DNA of 64,000 nt. It comes from Phycicoccus sp. Soil748 (GTDB taxonomy: Bacteria; Actinomycetota; Actinomycetes; Actinomycetales; Dermatophilaceae). Below are positions 43,996-53,274 of the stretch, piece after piece; positions within the stretch are counted from its first letter, which is position 1, and every line of letters starts with the position of its first letter. The stretch spans positions 165,017 to 229,016 of the forward strand of contig NZ_LMSC01000009.1 in assembly GCF_001428025.1 (NCBI RefSeq). The letters are read 5' to 3'. The notes beneath the pieces were generated by a model. That model searched no databases. It was not told the DNA's origin and worked only from the letters and a program-made list of their open reading frames with translations. The position numbers were made by a program, and so were the translations under genes.

Positions 43996-46275
43996 TCAGT
44001 CGAGCTGCATCGCGGTGGCGCCGTCGGCCTCGAGGCCCAGCCCGGCGAGCCGGGCCGCCACGACGTCCTGGGGCAGCTCGAGGCTCTCGGCCAGCTCGGC
44101 CAGGGTCAGCCCGAGCTCGACCCCGTCGCGCAGCTCCTCGTCGGACTCCGGTGTCCAGGCATGTCCCTGGGTGACGGCCGTGCGCGACGAGTCGCCGGGC
44201 GGCGGGTCGGCAGCCACCGGGCGCGGGTCGGGCGCAGCGGGGCGCGGGTGCTCGGCGGCGTCCTCCCCCGTGCGCCCCATCGACGTTCCCACGACCGCAC
44301 CGGTGGCGCCGCGCAGGGCGGGCTCGTGGACGGCCAGCGGCGGCGGTGCCGTCTCGTCGAGCCGCTTGAGGGCGGCCAGCACCCGGTCACGGTCGGTGGT
44401 GGGCCAGAACGGGGGCAGCGAGCGCTGCAGGAACCCGGCATACCGCGCGGTGATCATGCGGGAGTCGAGGAAGGCGACGACGCCCCGGTCGTCGGCCCGG
44501 CGGATGAGGCGGCCGGCGCCCTGGGCGAGCCGCAGCGCGGCGTGGGTGGCGGTGACCGCCATGAAGCCGTTGCCGCCCATCCGGGCGATCGCCTGCGAGC
44601 GCGCCGACGCCAACGGGTCGTCGGGGCGCGGGAACGGGATGCGGTCGATGATGACCAGCTGGCACGACGACCCGGGGACGTCGACGCCCTGCCAGAGGGT
44701 GAGCGTGCCGAACAGGCAGGTCTTCGGGTCGCGGGCGAACTGCCGCACCAGCGTGGTGATCTGGTCCTCGCCCTGGCACAGGAACCCGATCTCGCCGTCG
44801 AAGCGCTCGCGCATCGCCTCGGTGGCGTCGCGTGCCGCCCGCATCGAGGAGAAGAGCCCGAGCGCCCGGCCGCCGGACGCCCGGACGAGGGCCTCGATCT
44901 CGTCGAGGGTCTGCTCGCTGATGCCGTCGCGACCCGGTGCCGGCAGGTGCTGGGCGACGTAGGCGATGGCCTGCTGGGGGTAGTCGAACGGGCTGCCGAC
45001 GTCGAGGCCGCGCCACTCCGGCGCCCCGTCGCCCCGCAGCCCCATGGTGCCGGCCACGGCGTCGAACGTGCCGCCGAGCTCGAGCGTCGCCGAGGTCATG
45101 ACGACCGTGCGGTCACCGAACACCTTGTCGCGCAACAGCATCGCCACGCTCATCGGTGCCACGCGCAGGACCGACCCACGTCGTGGGTCGCGGTTGACCC
45201 AGACGACGTCGAGGTCGCGCTGCTCGAGGATGCGTGAGGAGTTCTCGAAGATCTCGTCGACCGCCGCCTGGGCGACCTTGCGGCTCCCGTCGGGCTCGAC
45301 GCCCTTCTCGGGCTTGAGCTCGGACTGCACCTGCCGGCTCGTGTCGCGCACGCGCGCCAGCGCCAGTGCGAGCGAGTCGGGGATCCCGCCGAGCTTGCCC
45401 TCGGGCAGCTCGTCGAGGACGCCCTGCAGGAACACCGCGGCGTCCTCGACGGCCTCGGCGGAGTCGGCGAGCCGGCCGGCACGCTTCGCCGCGGCACTCA
45501 CCATCGAGGCGGTCAGCTCGTCGGTGATGGTGGAGGTGACGCGGTCGACGAGCTCGTGGCCCTCGTCGACGACGAGGAGGTCGTGCTCGGGGAGCATCTG
45601 GCGGCCCTCGAAGGAGTCGATCGCCATGAAGGAGTGGTTGGTGACGATGACGTCGCAGTCCTTGGCCGCCTCCCGGGACCGCTCGACGAAGCAGTCGGCC
45701 AGCGCGGGGCACTTGCTGCCCATGCACTCGTGGGCGCTGACCGAGACCTGGCGCCAGGCGCGTTCGCTGACGCCGGGGACGAGCTCGTCGCGGTCGCCGG
45801 ACTCGGTGGTGTCGGCCCACTCCCGGAGTCGGACGACCTCCTGCCCGAGCCGGGAGGCCGCCTTGTCGACCTCGCCGACGCCGAACAGCCCCTCGTCCTC
45901 GTCGGGGAAGCCTCCCTCGAGCTTGTGCGCGCACAGGTAGTTGCGCCGCCCCTTGACCAGCCCGTAGGTCGGGCGGCGCCCGAGGACCGGCGTGATGGCC
46001 TCCGCCAGTCGCGGCATGTCGCGGTCCACGATCTGCGCCTGCAGGGCCAGGGTCGCCGTTGCGACGACCGCCGGCTTGCCGACCGCCTGGGCGTGCATGA
46101 CCGCCGGGATCAGGTAGGCGAGGGACTTGCCGGTGCCGGTGCCGGCCTGCACGAGCAGGTGCTCGTCCTTCTCGATCGCGTCCGCGACCGCGTGCGCCAT
46201 CTCGACCTGGCCGGGCCGCTCGACGCCCCCGACTCCCTGGACGGCCGCGTGCAGGAGTTCGTCGAGGGAAGCCAC
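43996..46275 (-). CDS. DinG-like superfamily 2 DNA helicase
   Basis: 759 residues. Walker A QAGTGTGKSLAY near residue 42, cysteines CAHK and CMGSKCPALADC of the [4Fe-4S] cluster type, DEGH box LLVVDEGHELVD, and motif VI region RLAQGAGRLIRR. The DinG/XPD group unwinds DNA with 5'-3' polarity. About 55 C-terminal residues (WTPESDEELRDGVELGLTL, then AELAESLELP) look like a small helix-turn-helix. GTG 46275 follows TACCCT by 6 nt, so it is leaderless. Confidence 0.9.
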   Translation of the reverse strand: MASLDELLHAAVQGVGGVERPGQVEMAHAVADAIEKDEHLLVQAGTGTGKSLAYLIPAVMHAQAVGKPAVVATATLALQAQIVDRDMPRLAEAITPVLGRRPTYGLVKGRRNYLCAHKLEGGFPDEDEGLFGVGEVDKAASRLGQEVVRLREWADTTESGDRDELVPGVSERAWRQVSVSAHECMGSKCPALADCFVERSREAAKDCDVIVTNHSFMAIDSFEGRQMLPEHDLLVVDEGHELVDRVTSTITDELTASMVSAAAKRAGRLADSAEAVEDAAVFLQGVLDELPEGKLGGIPDSLALALARVRDTSRQVQSELKPEKGVEPDGSRKVAQAAVDEIFENSSRILEQRDLDVVWVNRDPRRGSVLRVAPMSVAMLLRDKVFGDRTVVMTSATLELGGTFDAVAGTMGLRGDGAPEWRGLDVGSPFDYPQQAIAYVAQHLPAPGRDGISEQTLDEIEALVRASGGRALGLFSSMRAARDATEAMRERFDGEIGFLCQGEDQITTLVRQFARDPKTCLFGTLTLWQGVDVPGSSCQLVIIDRIPFPRPDDPLASARSQAIARMGGNGFMAVTATHAALRLAQGAGRLIRRADDRGVVAFLDSRMITARYAGFLQRSLPPFWPTTDRDRVLAALKRLDETAPPPLAVHEPALRGATGAVVGTSMGRTGEDAAEHPRPAAPDPRPVAADPPPGDSSRTAVTQGHAWTPESDEELRDGVELGLTLAELAESLELPQDVVAARLAGLGLEADGATAMQLD

Positions 46276-46281
46276 GCGCAC

Positions 46282-46287
46282 AGGGTA
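46282..46287 (-). promoter_or_regulatory. -10 element of leaderless dinG-like gene
   Basis: Minus-strand TACCCT, 6 nt before GTG 46275. Confidence 0.55.
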
Positions 46288-46380
46288 TGCCGTGGCGGCA
46301 GGCCCAGGCACCGGCGTCCCCAACCCTGCGCACGACGGCTCGCGGGCTTCGCACGGCGGCGTCCCCAGGCCCTCGCACGG

Positions 46381-46415
46381 CCGTGACCCCGGCGCGCGCG
46401 GCGCCGGGGTCACGG
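46381..46415 (-). terminator. Terminator hairpin after small secreted protein gene
   Basis: CCGTGACCCCGGCGC (46381-46395) pairs with GCGCCGGGGTCACGG (46401-46415), loop GCGCG: 15-bp perfect stem, 19 bp beyond the stop of the minus-strand gene. Confidence 0.75.
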
Positions 46416-46434
46416 TCGTGGGTCCCGGGTCAGG

Positions 46435-46674
46435 TCACCTCTCGTCCACCCAGGCGGGTGCCGGGACCCCGTTCCCCGTCAGGTTGTCGCACGCGACGTA
46501 CTGACTGCCCACGCGCTCGATGGCGCAGAAGGGGGTCGATGCCGGCTGGGGGTTGGAGGGCCCGGCCTCCTGCCGGGCCGCGGCCGGGAGGGTCCCGACG
46601 GCGAGCAGGAGGGCGAGGACGGGCGCGGTGGCCGAGAGGACGAAGGCGGTTCGACGGTGCTGGCTGGTGTTCAC
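46435..46674 (-). CDS. Small secreted two-cysteine protein
   Basis: 79 residues. Signal peptide with a basic start (NTSQHRRTAF), hydrophobic core and AAA cleavage near residue 33; the mature part of about 46 residues contains exactly two cysteines, in STPFCAIERVG and YVACDNLTG, 13 apart, likely a disulfide. No family recognised. CAGGAG stands 7 nt before GTG 46674. Divergent from the LuxR-type regulator gene with 159 bp between them, so co-control is plausible. Confidence 0.65.
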   Translation of the reverse strand: MNTSQHRRTAFVLSATAPVLALLLAVGTLPAAARQEAGPSNPQPASTPFCAIERVGSQYVACDNLTGNGVPAPAWVDER

Positions 46675-46759
46675 GGTGTGCTCCTGGAGTGGTGGGTGCG
46701 GAGGTGTTGTGCTGACTCCTCCACGGTCCGGCGACAGCCACCTGAGCCACATCGGGCAC

Positions 46760-46790
46760 ACCCCCTGAGGTGCGGCCCGGAACCCCCTGA
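46760..46790. promoter_or_regulatory. Direct repeat ACCCCCTGA at 22-bp spacing
   Basis: ACCCCCTGA at 46760-46768 and again at 46782-46790, exactly 22 bp apart, i.e. on the same face of the helix two turns on. It lies 44-74 bp before the LuxR-type gene and 86 bp before the small secreted gene. Candidate regulator site; inference. Confidence 0.5.
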
Positions 46791-46833
46791 AAGTCGCTTC
46801 CCCCGGGCCGCGTCGAGAGGACACACTGAGGAC

Positions 46834-49746
46834 GTGACGCTGCCGCAGGGCGTCGCCGACGACGCCTTCGTGGGTCGTGTCGAGGAGCTGGAGGTGCTCG
46901 ACTCGGCACTCGCGTCCGCGCGCGCGGGCCACGGTCGCGCGGTACTCGTGTCCGGGGAGGCAGGGGTCGGCAAGACCAGGCTCGTTCACCGTGCCTGCGC
47001 GACGGCCGACGACGTCCTCGTGCTCGCGGGAGCCTGCCTGCCGCTGTCCACGCTCAGCATCCCGCTGCTGCCCCTGCGGTCGGCGCTCGCGGGCTGGGCC
47101 GAGGGCGGCGCAGACACGGCTTCCCAGGGCTTGTCCGGCGAGGACGCGGCCGAGGGGCTCGACCGGTGGCTCGAGGCACGGTGCCGGCAGGGGGCGGTCG
47201 CGCTGGTCGTCGACGACCTGCAGTGGGCCGACCAGGGGACGCTGGACGTCCTGATGTGGCTCGTCTCGGGGCTCGCGAACCGGCGGCTGGCCATCCTCGC
47301 CACGGTGCGCAGGGGCGAGGTCGGCCCGGAGCACCCCATGACCCGGTGGCTCGCGGACGTGCGGCGACTGCCGGGGTTCGTGCGGCAGGACCTCGGCCCG
47401 CTCGCCCTGGAGGAGACCAGGCAACAGCTCTCGACGCTGCTCGGGGACGAGCCGCACGACGCCCTGGTCCGGCAGGTGCACGACCGCACGGGAGGCAACG
47501 CCTACCTCAACCAGCTGCTCGTGGCCGGGCTCTCGCCGACGGCGACCAGCCTGTCCGGCAGGGCGTTGCCCGAGGACCTGACCTCCGCCGTGCTCAGGGC
47601 CTGGCTCCAGCTGTCACCGGCCGCTCGAGAGCTCACCCGGGTGCTGGCAGTCGGCGGCACCGTGGCGAGGGGGCCGACGCTCGCCACGGCTTCCCGGCTG
47701 GCCGGCGTCGAGGAGGCCGGGCCCTTGCTGCGCGAGTGCGTGGAGGCGGGCATCCTCGACGTGCACGACTCCGACGGCTACTGGTTCCACCACCCGCTGC
47801 AGGCGGAGGCGCTGGAGGCGGGACTGGCTGCGCCCGAACGCACCAGGCTGCACGCCGCGTTCGCCGAGGCCCTCTGCGACAGGCACCACACGGAGGCTGC
47901 CGACCTGGCGACCGCCATCCTCATGACCGACCACCTCCACCGGGCCGGTGACGAGGACGGCACGTACGCCTGGGCCGTGCGGGCTGCCGACGCCGCCGAG
48001 CACGACGGCTCGTGGGGCGACGTGGTGCGTCTGCTGCACCGCGCCGTCGAGGCCTTGGCGGAGCTGGGTCGACCCGAGACCGAGGCCTGCGCCCTGTGGG
48101 AGAGGCTTCGGGACGCGTCCCTCCGCGCTGGGGACCTCGACGGCGAGCTGGAGGCCACCGAGGCCCTCCTCGACCATGCTGCCCCCGAGGCCCGCGTGGC
48201 GGCAGAGCTGGTGGTCCGGCGCCAGCACCTGCGCTTCATGACCGGTCGCGGCTTCTTCGACCGCGAGGAGCTGGCGCGGGCGGTCGAGCTCTCCGGCACC
48301 GCACCCGACTCCTGGCAGCACGCGTTCGCGCTGGCCGAGGCGGCCCACGCGGCACTGTGGGCCGAGGACCCCGCGGCGCCGGGGATGGCGGTCGAGTCCC
48401 TTGCCCGGGCGAGGGCCTGCGGCCACCCGCGCGCGCTGTCCTACGCCCTCACGGCGAACGCCATGCACGCCGTCATCACCGAGGACATGGCGAGGGGACG
48501 GGCGTGGGGGTCGGAGGGTGTGGCGTGCGCCGCCCTCGCCGGCGACGGCTTCGCCTTCGGCCACGCGACCATGTGGGAGGCCAACGCCATGGGCGGCCCG
48601 GCCGACCCGCGCTGGGGCGCCAGCGTGGCCGCACGCCGGTCCCAGGGCGAGGACCTCGGGCTCCCCCACCCGTACCTGGCGTGGTTGGCGGTCGGCGAGG
48701 CCCAGGGAGAGCTGCAGCGCGGGAGCTGGAGGGCCTGTCAGGCGCTGCTGCGCTCCGCCCTCGGTCGCACCCCTGGAGCGCTCGTCGACGTCGGCGCCCG
48801 CCTGCAGGCAGCAGAGCTCGCCGCGCTGCAGGGACGGGTGCACGAGGCGCAGGGCCACCTCGCCCGGGCCGACGAGCTGTTCGCCGAGACCTCCACCTTC
48901 CTCCCCTTCGAGTTCGACGCCGTGCGGGCCAGGGTGCGGCTCGCCGGAGGCGACCTGCGAGGGTGCGTCGACGCCGCGCTGGTAGGGGCGACCACGCCCG
49001 GCGTCTCCCCCACCATGGCGGAGTGGCTGCTGCCCCTGGCCGTCCGTGCGCTGGCCGACCTGGCCCAGGAGCAACACGACGCCCGCGCCGACCCTGGACC
49101 GCTGGTGCGCGAGGTGGACGCGCTGGAGCAGCGCTTCCCCCACACCATCCAGGACGCCGGTGGCGACGAGGCCTACTACCGACAGCTCGAGGGGCTCGAC
49201 GCGCTGTACGCCGCGGAACGGGCCCGCGCGCGGCTCGCGCCCGACCGGGTCCACGCGTGGGAGGTGACGGCGGACCTGCTCCGGGACGTGCTGCCGTGGG
49301 ACGAGTGCTACGCGCGGTGGCGGCTGGCCGAGGCGCTCTTCGACGCGGGTCCCACCCGTCGGGGCGAGGCCGTCGAGGCCCTGCGCCGGGCCCAGCAGCT
49401 CGCGCTCGACCTGCAGGCGGTCCCCATCCTCGAGCAGGTGGCCTCGCTCGCCAGGTCGGCCCGCGTACCCCTGGCCGAGCCCTTGGTGACCGCGGCCGTG
49501 GACGGACGACCGCACGCGGGTGCGCACCTGACCGCCCGGGAGGAGGAGGTGCTGGCGCACGTCGTGGCGGGGCGGACCTACGGGGAGATCGCCCGGACGC
49601 TGGTGGTGAGCGAGAAGACGGTGAGCACGCACGTCAGCCACCTGCTCGCCAAGACCGGCACGGCGAACCGCGTGGACCTCGCCCGCTGGGCGGCGCGTCG
49701 AGGAGCCGGAGCCGGAGCCGCCACGGTCCCCGCCACCCGGCCCTGA
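46834..49746 (+). CDS. LuxR-type ATPase regulator (LAL-like)
   Basis: 970 residues. Walker A GEAGVGKT at 41-48, Walker B VALVVDDLQWAD near 125, a long helical (TPR-like) middle with repeated Ala-rich helices, and a C-terminal LuxR helix-turn-helix: HLTAREEEVLAHVVAGRTYG, then VSEKTVSTHVSHLLAKTG. The large ATP-binding LuxR regulators (LAL/MalT-like) respond to a ligand and activate nearby genes. GTG 46834 has CACACT 6 nt upstream and GAGG 3 nt upstream. Earlier in-frame starts to 46657 precede only low-quality sequence. Confidence 0.87.
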   Translation: MTLPQGVADDAFVGRVEELEVLDSALASARAGHGRAVLVSGEAGVGKTRLVHRACATADDVLVLAGACLPLSTLSIPLLPLRSALAGWAEGGADTASQGLSGEDAAEGLDRWLEARCRQGAVALVVDDLQWADQGTLDVLMWLVSGLANRRLAILATVRRGEVGPEHPMTRWLADVRRLPGFVRQDLGPLALEETRQQLSTLLGDEPHDALVRQVHDRTGGNAYLNQLLVAGLSPTATSLSGRALPEDLTSAVLRAWLQLSPAARELTRVLAVGGTVARGPTLATASRLAGVEEAGPLLRECVEAGILDVHDSDGYWFHHPLQAEALEAGLAAPERTRLHAAFAEALCDRHHTEAADLATAILMTDHLHRAGDEDGTYAWAVRAADAAEHDGSWGDVVRLLHRAVEALAELGRPETEACALWERLRDASLRAGDLDGELEATEALLDHAAPEARVAAELVVRRQHLRFMTGRGFFDREELARAVELSGTAPDSWQHAFALAEAAHAALWAEDPAAPGMAVESLARARACGHPRALSYALTANAMHAVITEDMARGRAWGSEGVACAALAGDGFAFGHATMWEANAMGGPADPRWGASVAARRSQGEDLGLPHPYLAWLAVGEAQGELQRGSWRACQALLRSALGRTPGALVDVGARLQAAELAALQGRVHEAQGHLARADELFAETSTFLPFEFDAVRARVRLAGGDLRGCVDAALVGATTPGVSPTMAEWLLPLAVRALADLAQEQHDARADPGPLVREVDALEQRFPHTIQDAGGDEAYYRQLEGLDALYAAERARARLAPDRVHAWEVTADLLRDVLPWDECYARWRLAEALFDAGPTRRGEAVEALRRAQQLALDLQAVPILEQVASLARSARVPLAEPLVTAAVDGRPHAGAHLTAREEEVLAHVVAGRTYGEIARTLVVSEKTVSTHVSHLLAKTGTANRVDLARWAARRGAGAGAATVPATRP

Positions 49747-49785
49747 CCCGACCGCTCAGCGCGGCTGCCTGCGAGACTGTCGGCG

Positions 49786-52413
49786 ATGAGCACCGACCAG
49801 GCAGCCGCCACCTCCCCGTCCCTGCCTGAGCTGCTCGACCACGTCGAGAAGGACCCCGACGCCGCGTACGACGCGTTCACCGACTGGGCCAGGGCTCAGG
49901 GGACGCCGCTGTACCCGCACCAGGACGAGGCACTGCTGTCCCTGCTCGCCGGCGAGAACGTCGTCCTCTCCACCCCGACCGGGTCGGGCAAGTCGCTGGT
50001 GGCAACGGGCGCGCACTTCGCGGCGCTGGCCGACGACCGCGTCAGCTTCTACACCGCGCCGATCAAGGCCCTGGTGAGCGAGAAGTTCTTCGCCCTCTGC
50101 GAGGTGTTCGGCGCCGGCGAGGTCGGCATGCTCACCGGTGACGCCTCGGTCAACCCCGACGCCCCGATCATCTGCTGCACCGCGGAGGTGCTGGCCAACA
50201 TCGCCCTGCGCGAGGGCGACCGGGCCGACGTGGGCCTGGTCGTGATGGACGAGTTCCACTTCTACGCCGAGCACGACCGCGGCTGGGCCTGGCAGGTGCC
50301 GCTGCTCGAGCTGCCGCAGGCACAGTTCCTGCTCATGTCGGCGACCCTCGGTGACATGAGCGAGCTCGCCCAGGACCTCACCCGCCGCAACGGCCGGTCG
50401 ACGGCGTTGGTGACGGGTACGGAGCGGCCGGTGCCCCTCAGCTTCTCCTGGGCCATGACCCCGCTGCCCGAGACGATCGAGGAGCTGCTGTCGACCCACC
50501 AGGCGCCGGTCTACATCGTCCACTTCACCCAGGCCGCCGCGCTCGAGCAGGCCCAGGCGCTGGTCGGCCTGAAGTCAGTCATCAAGGCCGACCGCGAGGC
50601 CATCGCGGAGCGCATCGGCGGGTTCCGGTTCACCGCGGGGTTCGGGAAGACGCTGTCCCGGCTCGTGCGGTCCGGCATCGGGGTCCACCACGCCGGGATG
50701 CTCCCCCGCTACCGGCGGCTGGTCGAGCAGCTCGCCCAGGACGGCCTGCTCAAGGTCATCTGCGGCACCGACACCCTGGGCGTCGGCATCAACGTGCCGA
50801 TCCGCACGGTGCTCTTCACCGGACTGGTGAAGTTCGACGGGTCGCGGCAACGGGTGCTCAAGGCGCGCGAGTTCCACCAGATCGCGGGCCGGGCCGGCCG
50901 CGCGGGGTTCGACACCAGCGGCTCGGTCGTCGTCCAGGCGCCGGAACACGTGATCGAGAACGAGAAGGCGCTCGCGAAAGCCGGCGACGACCCCAAGAAG
51001 CGCCGCAAGGTCCAGCGCCGCAAACCTGCCGACGGCGAGGTCTCCTGGACCGAGCAGACCTACGACAAGCTCGTGCACGCAGAGCCAGAGCCCCTCGTGT
51101 CGCGCATGCGTGTCGACCACTCGATGATCCTCAACGTCGTCCAGCGCCCGGGCGACCCGGTCGCGGCGCTGAGCCGTCTGCTGCGCGACAACCACGAGTC
51201 ACCGCGCAACCAGGCGCGACTCGCGCGGCGGGCCATCACCCTGGGCCGGAGCCTGCTCGACACCGGTGTGCTGCACCGCGTCGACCCGCCCGGCCCCGGC
51301 GGACGCACGATCGCCGTCCGCGAGGAGCTCGCCAGCGACTTCGCGCTCAACCAGCCCCTCGCACCCCTGGCCCTGGCCGCGCTCGACGTCCTGGATCCGG
51401 AGGCGCCGACCTACGCCCTCGACGTGGTCTCGGTCATCGAGGCGATCCTCGACGACCCCCGCCAGGTCCTGCTGCAGCAGCAGTACAAGGCGCGCGGCGA
51501 GGCGGTCGCCGAGATGAAGGCCGACGGCGTCGAGTACGAGGAGCGCATGCAGCTGCTCGAGGACGTCTCGTGGCCCAAGCCGCTCGCCGAGCTGCTCGAC
51601 GCGACGTTCGAGATCTTCCGGCAGAGCCACCCGTGGGTGTCGGAGTCGGCCCTGTCGCCGAAGTCGGTCGTGCGCGACATGTACGAGCGGGCGATGACGT
51701 TCACCGAGTTCGTCGCGTACTACCAGCTCGCCCGCAGCGAGGGCCTGGTCCTGCGCTACCTCACCGACGCCTACCGCACGCTGCGCCACACCGTCCCGGA
51801 GGCGCACCGCAGCGAGGCGTTCGAGGACCTGCACGAGTGGCTCGGCGAGACCGTCCGCCAGACCGACAGCTCACTCCTCGATGAGTGGGAGGCCCTGACC
51901 GATCCCGATGCCAACGCGCGGCTCGACGAGCTCGAGCGGCTGGCTGCGCATGGCGGCACCCGCGCTGGCCGCCCGATCACGTTCAACGAGAAGGCTTTTC
52001 GCGTCATGGTCAGGAACGCCATGTTCCGCCGGGTCGAGCTCGCCTCGCGCGACCGCTTCGAGGAGCTCGCCGCCCTCGAGGAGGCTGCCGCGGCGCTGCC
52101 CGAGCCCCCGCGCCACCCCCTCATGGACGAGTCGGCCTGGGACGCGGCACTCGGCGCCTACTACGCCGAGCACGACACGATCGGCACCGACGGTGCGGCC
52201 CGCGGCCCGCGCCTGCTGCACCTCTCCCCCGCCACGGGCCCCGCGCCCGGCGAGAACGAGCCCGAGGGTGAGCACCGGCTGTGGCTGGCCCGTCAGACCC
52301 TGGAGGACCCCGAGGGCGACCACGACTGGGTCATCGAGGCGACCGTCGACCTCGACGCCTCCGACGAGGCCGGCGAGCCCGTCGTCCTCACGACGGCCTT
52401 GCGCCGGCTCTGA
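49786..52413 (+). CDS. DUF3516 DEAD/DEAH-box helicase (Ski2-like)
   Basis: 875 residues. Helicase motifs: TPTGSGKS (I), VVMDEFHFY (II), LLMSATLGD (III), FHQIAGRAGRAGF (VI). The C-terminal half is DUF3516, typical of actinobacterial proteins resembling Ski2-type RNA helicases or Hel308-type DNA helicases; which nucleic acid is acted on is not known. GAGACT lies 7 nt before ATG 49786. Confidence 0.9.
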   Translation: MSTDQAAATSPSLPELLDHVEKDPDAAYDAFTDWARAQGTPLYPHQDEALLSLLAGENVVLSTPTGSGKSLVATGAHFAALADDRVSFYTAPIKALVSEKFFALCEVFGAGEVGMLTGDASVNPDAPIICCTAEVLANIALREGDRADVGLVVMDEFHFYAEHDRGWAWQVPLLELPQAQFLLMSATLGDMSELAQDLTRRNGRSTALVTGTERPVPLSFSWAMTPLPETIEELLSTHQAPVYIVHFTQAAALEQAQALVGLKSVIKADREAIAERIGGFRFTAGFGKTLSRLVRSGIGVHHAGMLPRYRRLVEQLAQDGLLKVICGTDTLGVGINVPIRTVLFTGLVKFDGSRQRVLKAREFHQIAGRAGRAGFDTSGSVVVQAPEHVIENEKALAKAGDDPKKRRKVQRRKPADGEVSWTEQTYDKLVHAEPEPLVSRMRVDHSMILNVVQRPGDPVAALSRLLRDNHESPRNQARLARRAITLGRSLLDTGVLHRVDPPGPGGRTIAVREELASDFALNQPLAPLALAALDVLDPEAPTYALDVVSVIEAILDDPRQVLLQQQYKARGEAVAEMKADGVEYEERMQLLEDVSWPKPLAELLDATFEIFRQSHPWVSESALSPKSVVRDMYERAMTFTEFVAYYQLARSEGLVLRYLTDAYRTLRHTVPEAHRSEAFEDLHEWLGETVRQTDSSLLDEWEALTDPDANARLDELERLAAHGGTRAGRPITFNEKAFRVMVRNAMFRRVELASRDRFEELAALEEAAAALPEPPRHPLMDESAWDAALGAYYAEHDTIGTDGAARGPRLLHLSPATGPAPGENEPEGEHRLWLARQTLEDPEGDHDWVIEATVDLDASDEAGEPVVLTTALRRL

Positions 52414-52488
52414 CCCCGGGTCGACTCTGACCCCGGGCAGCCGAAACCCGGCGGACAGCAACGGTGCTCGGCGGCCAGTGTCGAGGTC

Positions 52489-53238
52489 GTGCACCCTGAT
52501 GAGATCTGGGACGAGACGACCGCCTCCCTCTACGACACCCCCGGCGAGGGCATGTTCGCCGACGACGTCCTGGGGCCCACCGTCGACCAGCTCGCGGACC
52601 TGGCGGGCACCGGCGCGGCCCTGGAGCTCGCGATCGGCACCGGCCGCGTCGCCATACCCCTCGCCGAGCGGGGCGTTCCTGTCACGGGCATCGAGCTGTC
52701 CGAGCCCATGGTGGCGAGGCTGCGCGAGAAGGTGGGCGCCGACGCCATACCCGTCGTCGTCGGTGACATGGCCACGACGCGGGCGCCCGGCGAGTTCTCC
52801 CTGGTGTACCTCGTGTTCAACACCGTCTCGAACCTGCTCACCCAGGACGAGCAGGTCGAGTGCTTCCGCAACGCGGCGCGGCACCTCTCCCCCGGCGGCG
52901 CGTTCGTCATCGAGCTGTGGGTGCCCCAGCTGCGCCAGCTCCCGCCCGGCTCCCCCGCGACGGTGTTCGCCAGCGAGCCCGGCTACGTCGGCCTCGACGA
53001 CTACGACGTGCTGCACCAGCGGGTGGTCTCGCACCACTTCCGCTACGGACGCGGGCGCGAGGCCACCCACGGCATCAGCCCGCACCGCTACATCTGGCCG
53101 GCCGAGCTCGACCTCATGGGACGCCTCGCGGGGTTCGAGCTCGAGGCGAGGTATGCCGACTGGGACCGGTCCGCGTTCACGGCGGGCGGACTCCCGCTCC
53201 CACGTGTCGGTCTACCGGCTCACTGCGACCTGACCTGA
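52489..53238 (+). CDS. Class I SAM methyltransferase with 3' frameshift
   Basis: 249 residues. SAM-binding loop ALELAIGTGRVAIPLAERG (about residues 43-61) and acidic VVVGDMATT. Substrate unknown. The last 17 codons (GGLPLPRVGL...) are unlike the family, while the +1 frame of the same DNA reads ADSRSHVSVYRL, the normal C-terminus of such proteins, ending TGA 53233. One surplus base in the G-rich run 53181-53189 explains this. GTG 52489 follows GAGG by 3 nt and CAGTGT by 7 nt. Confidence 0.82.
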   Translation: MHPDEIWDETTASLYDTPGEGMFADDVLGPTVDQLADLAGTGAALELAIGTGRVAIPLAERGVPVTGIELSEPMVARLREKVGADAIPVVVGDMATTRAPGEFSLVYLVFNTVSNLLTQDEQVECFRNAARHLSPGGAFVIELWVPQLRQLPPGSPATVFASEPGYVGLDDYDVLHQRVVSHHFRYGRGREATHGISPHRYIWPAELDLMGRLAGFELEARYADWDRSAFTAGGLPLPRVGLPAHCDLT

Positions 53239-53274
53239 GCCCCGACCGAGCCGACAGGGGCAGCGAGCAGCCCC

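Noticed and set aside
46288..46380. Two imperfect copies of CGGCGTCCCCA...CGCACG
   Set aside because: Only two diverged copies next to a terminator; not enough to call a repeat array.
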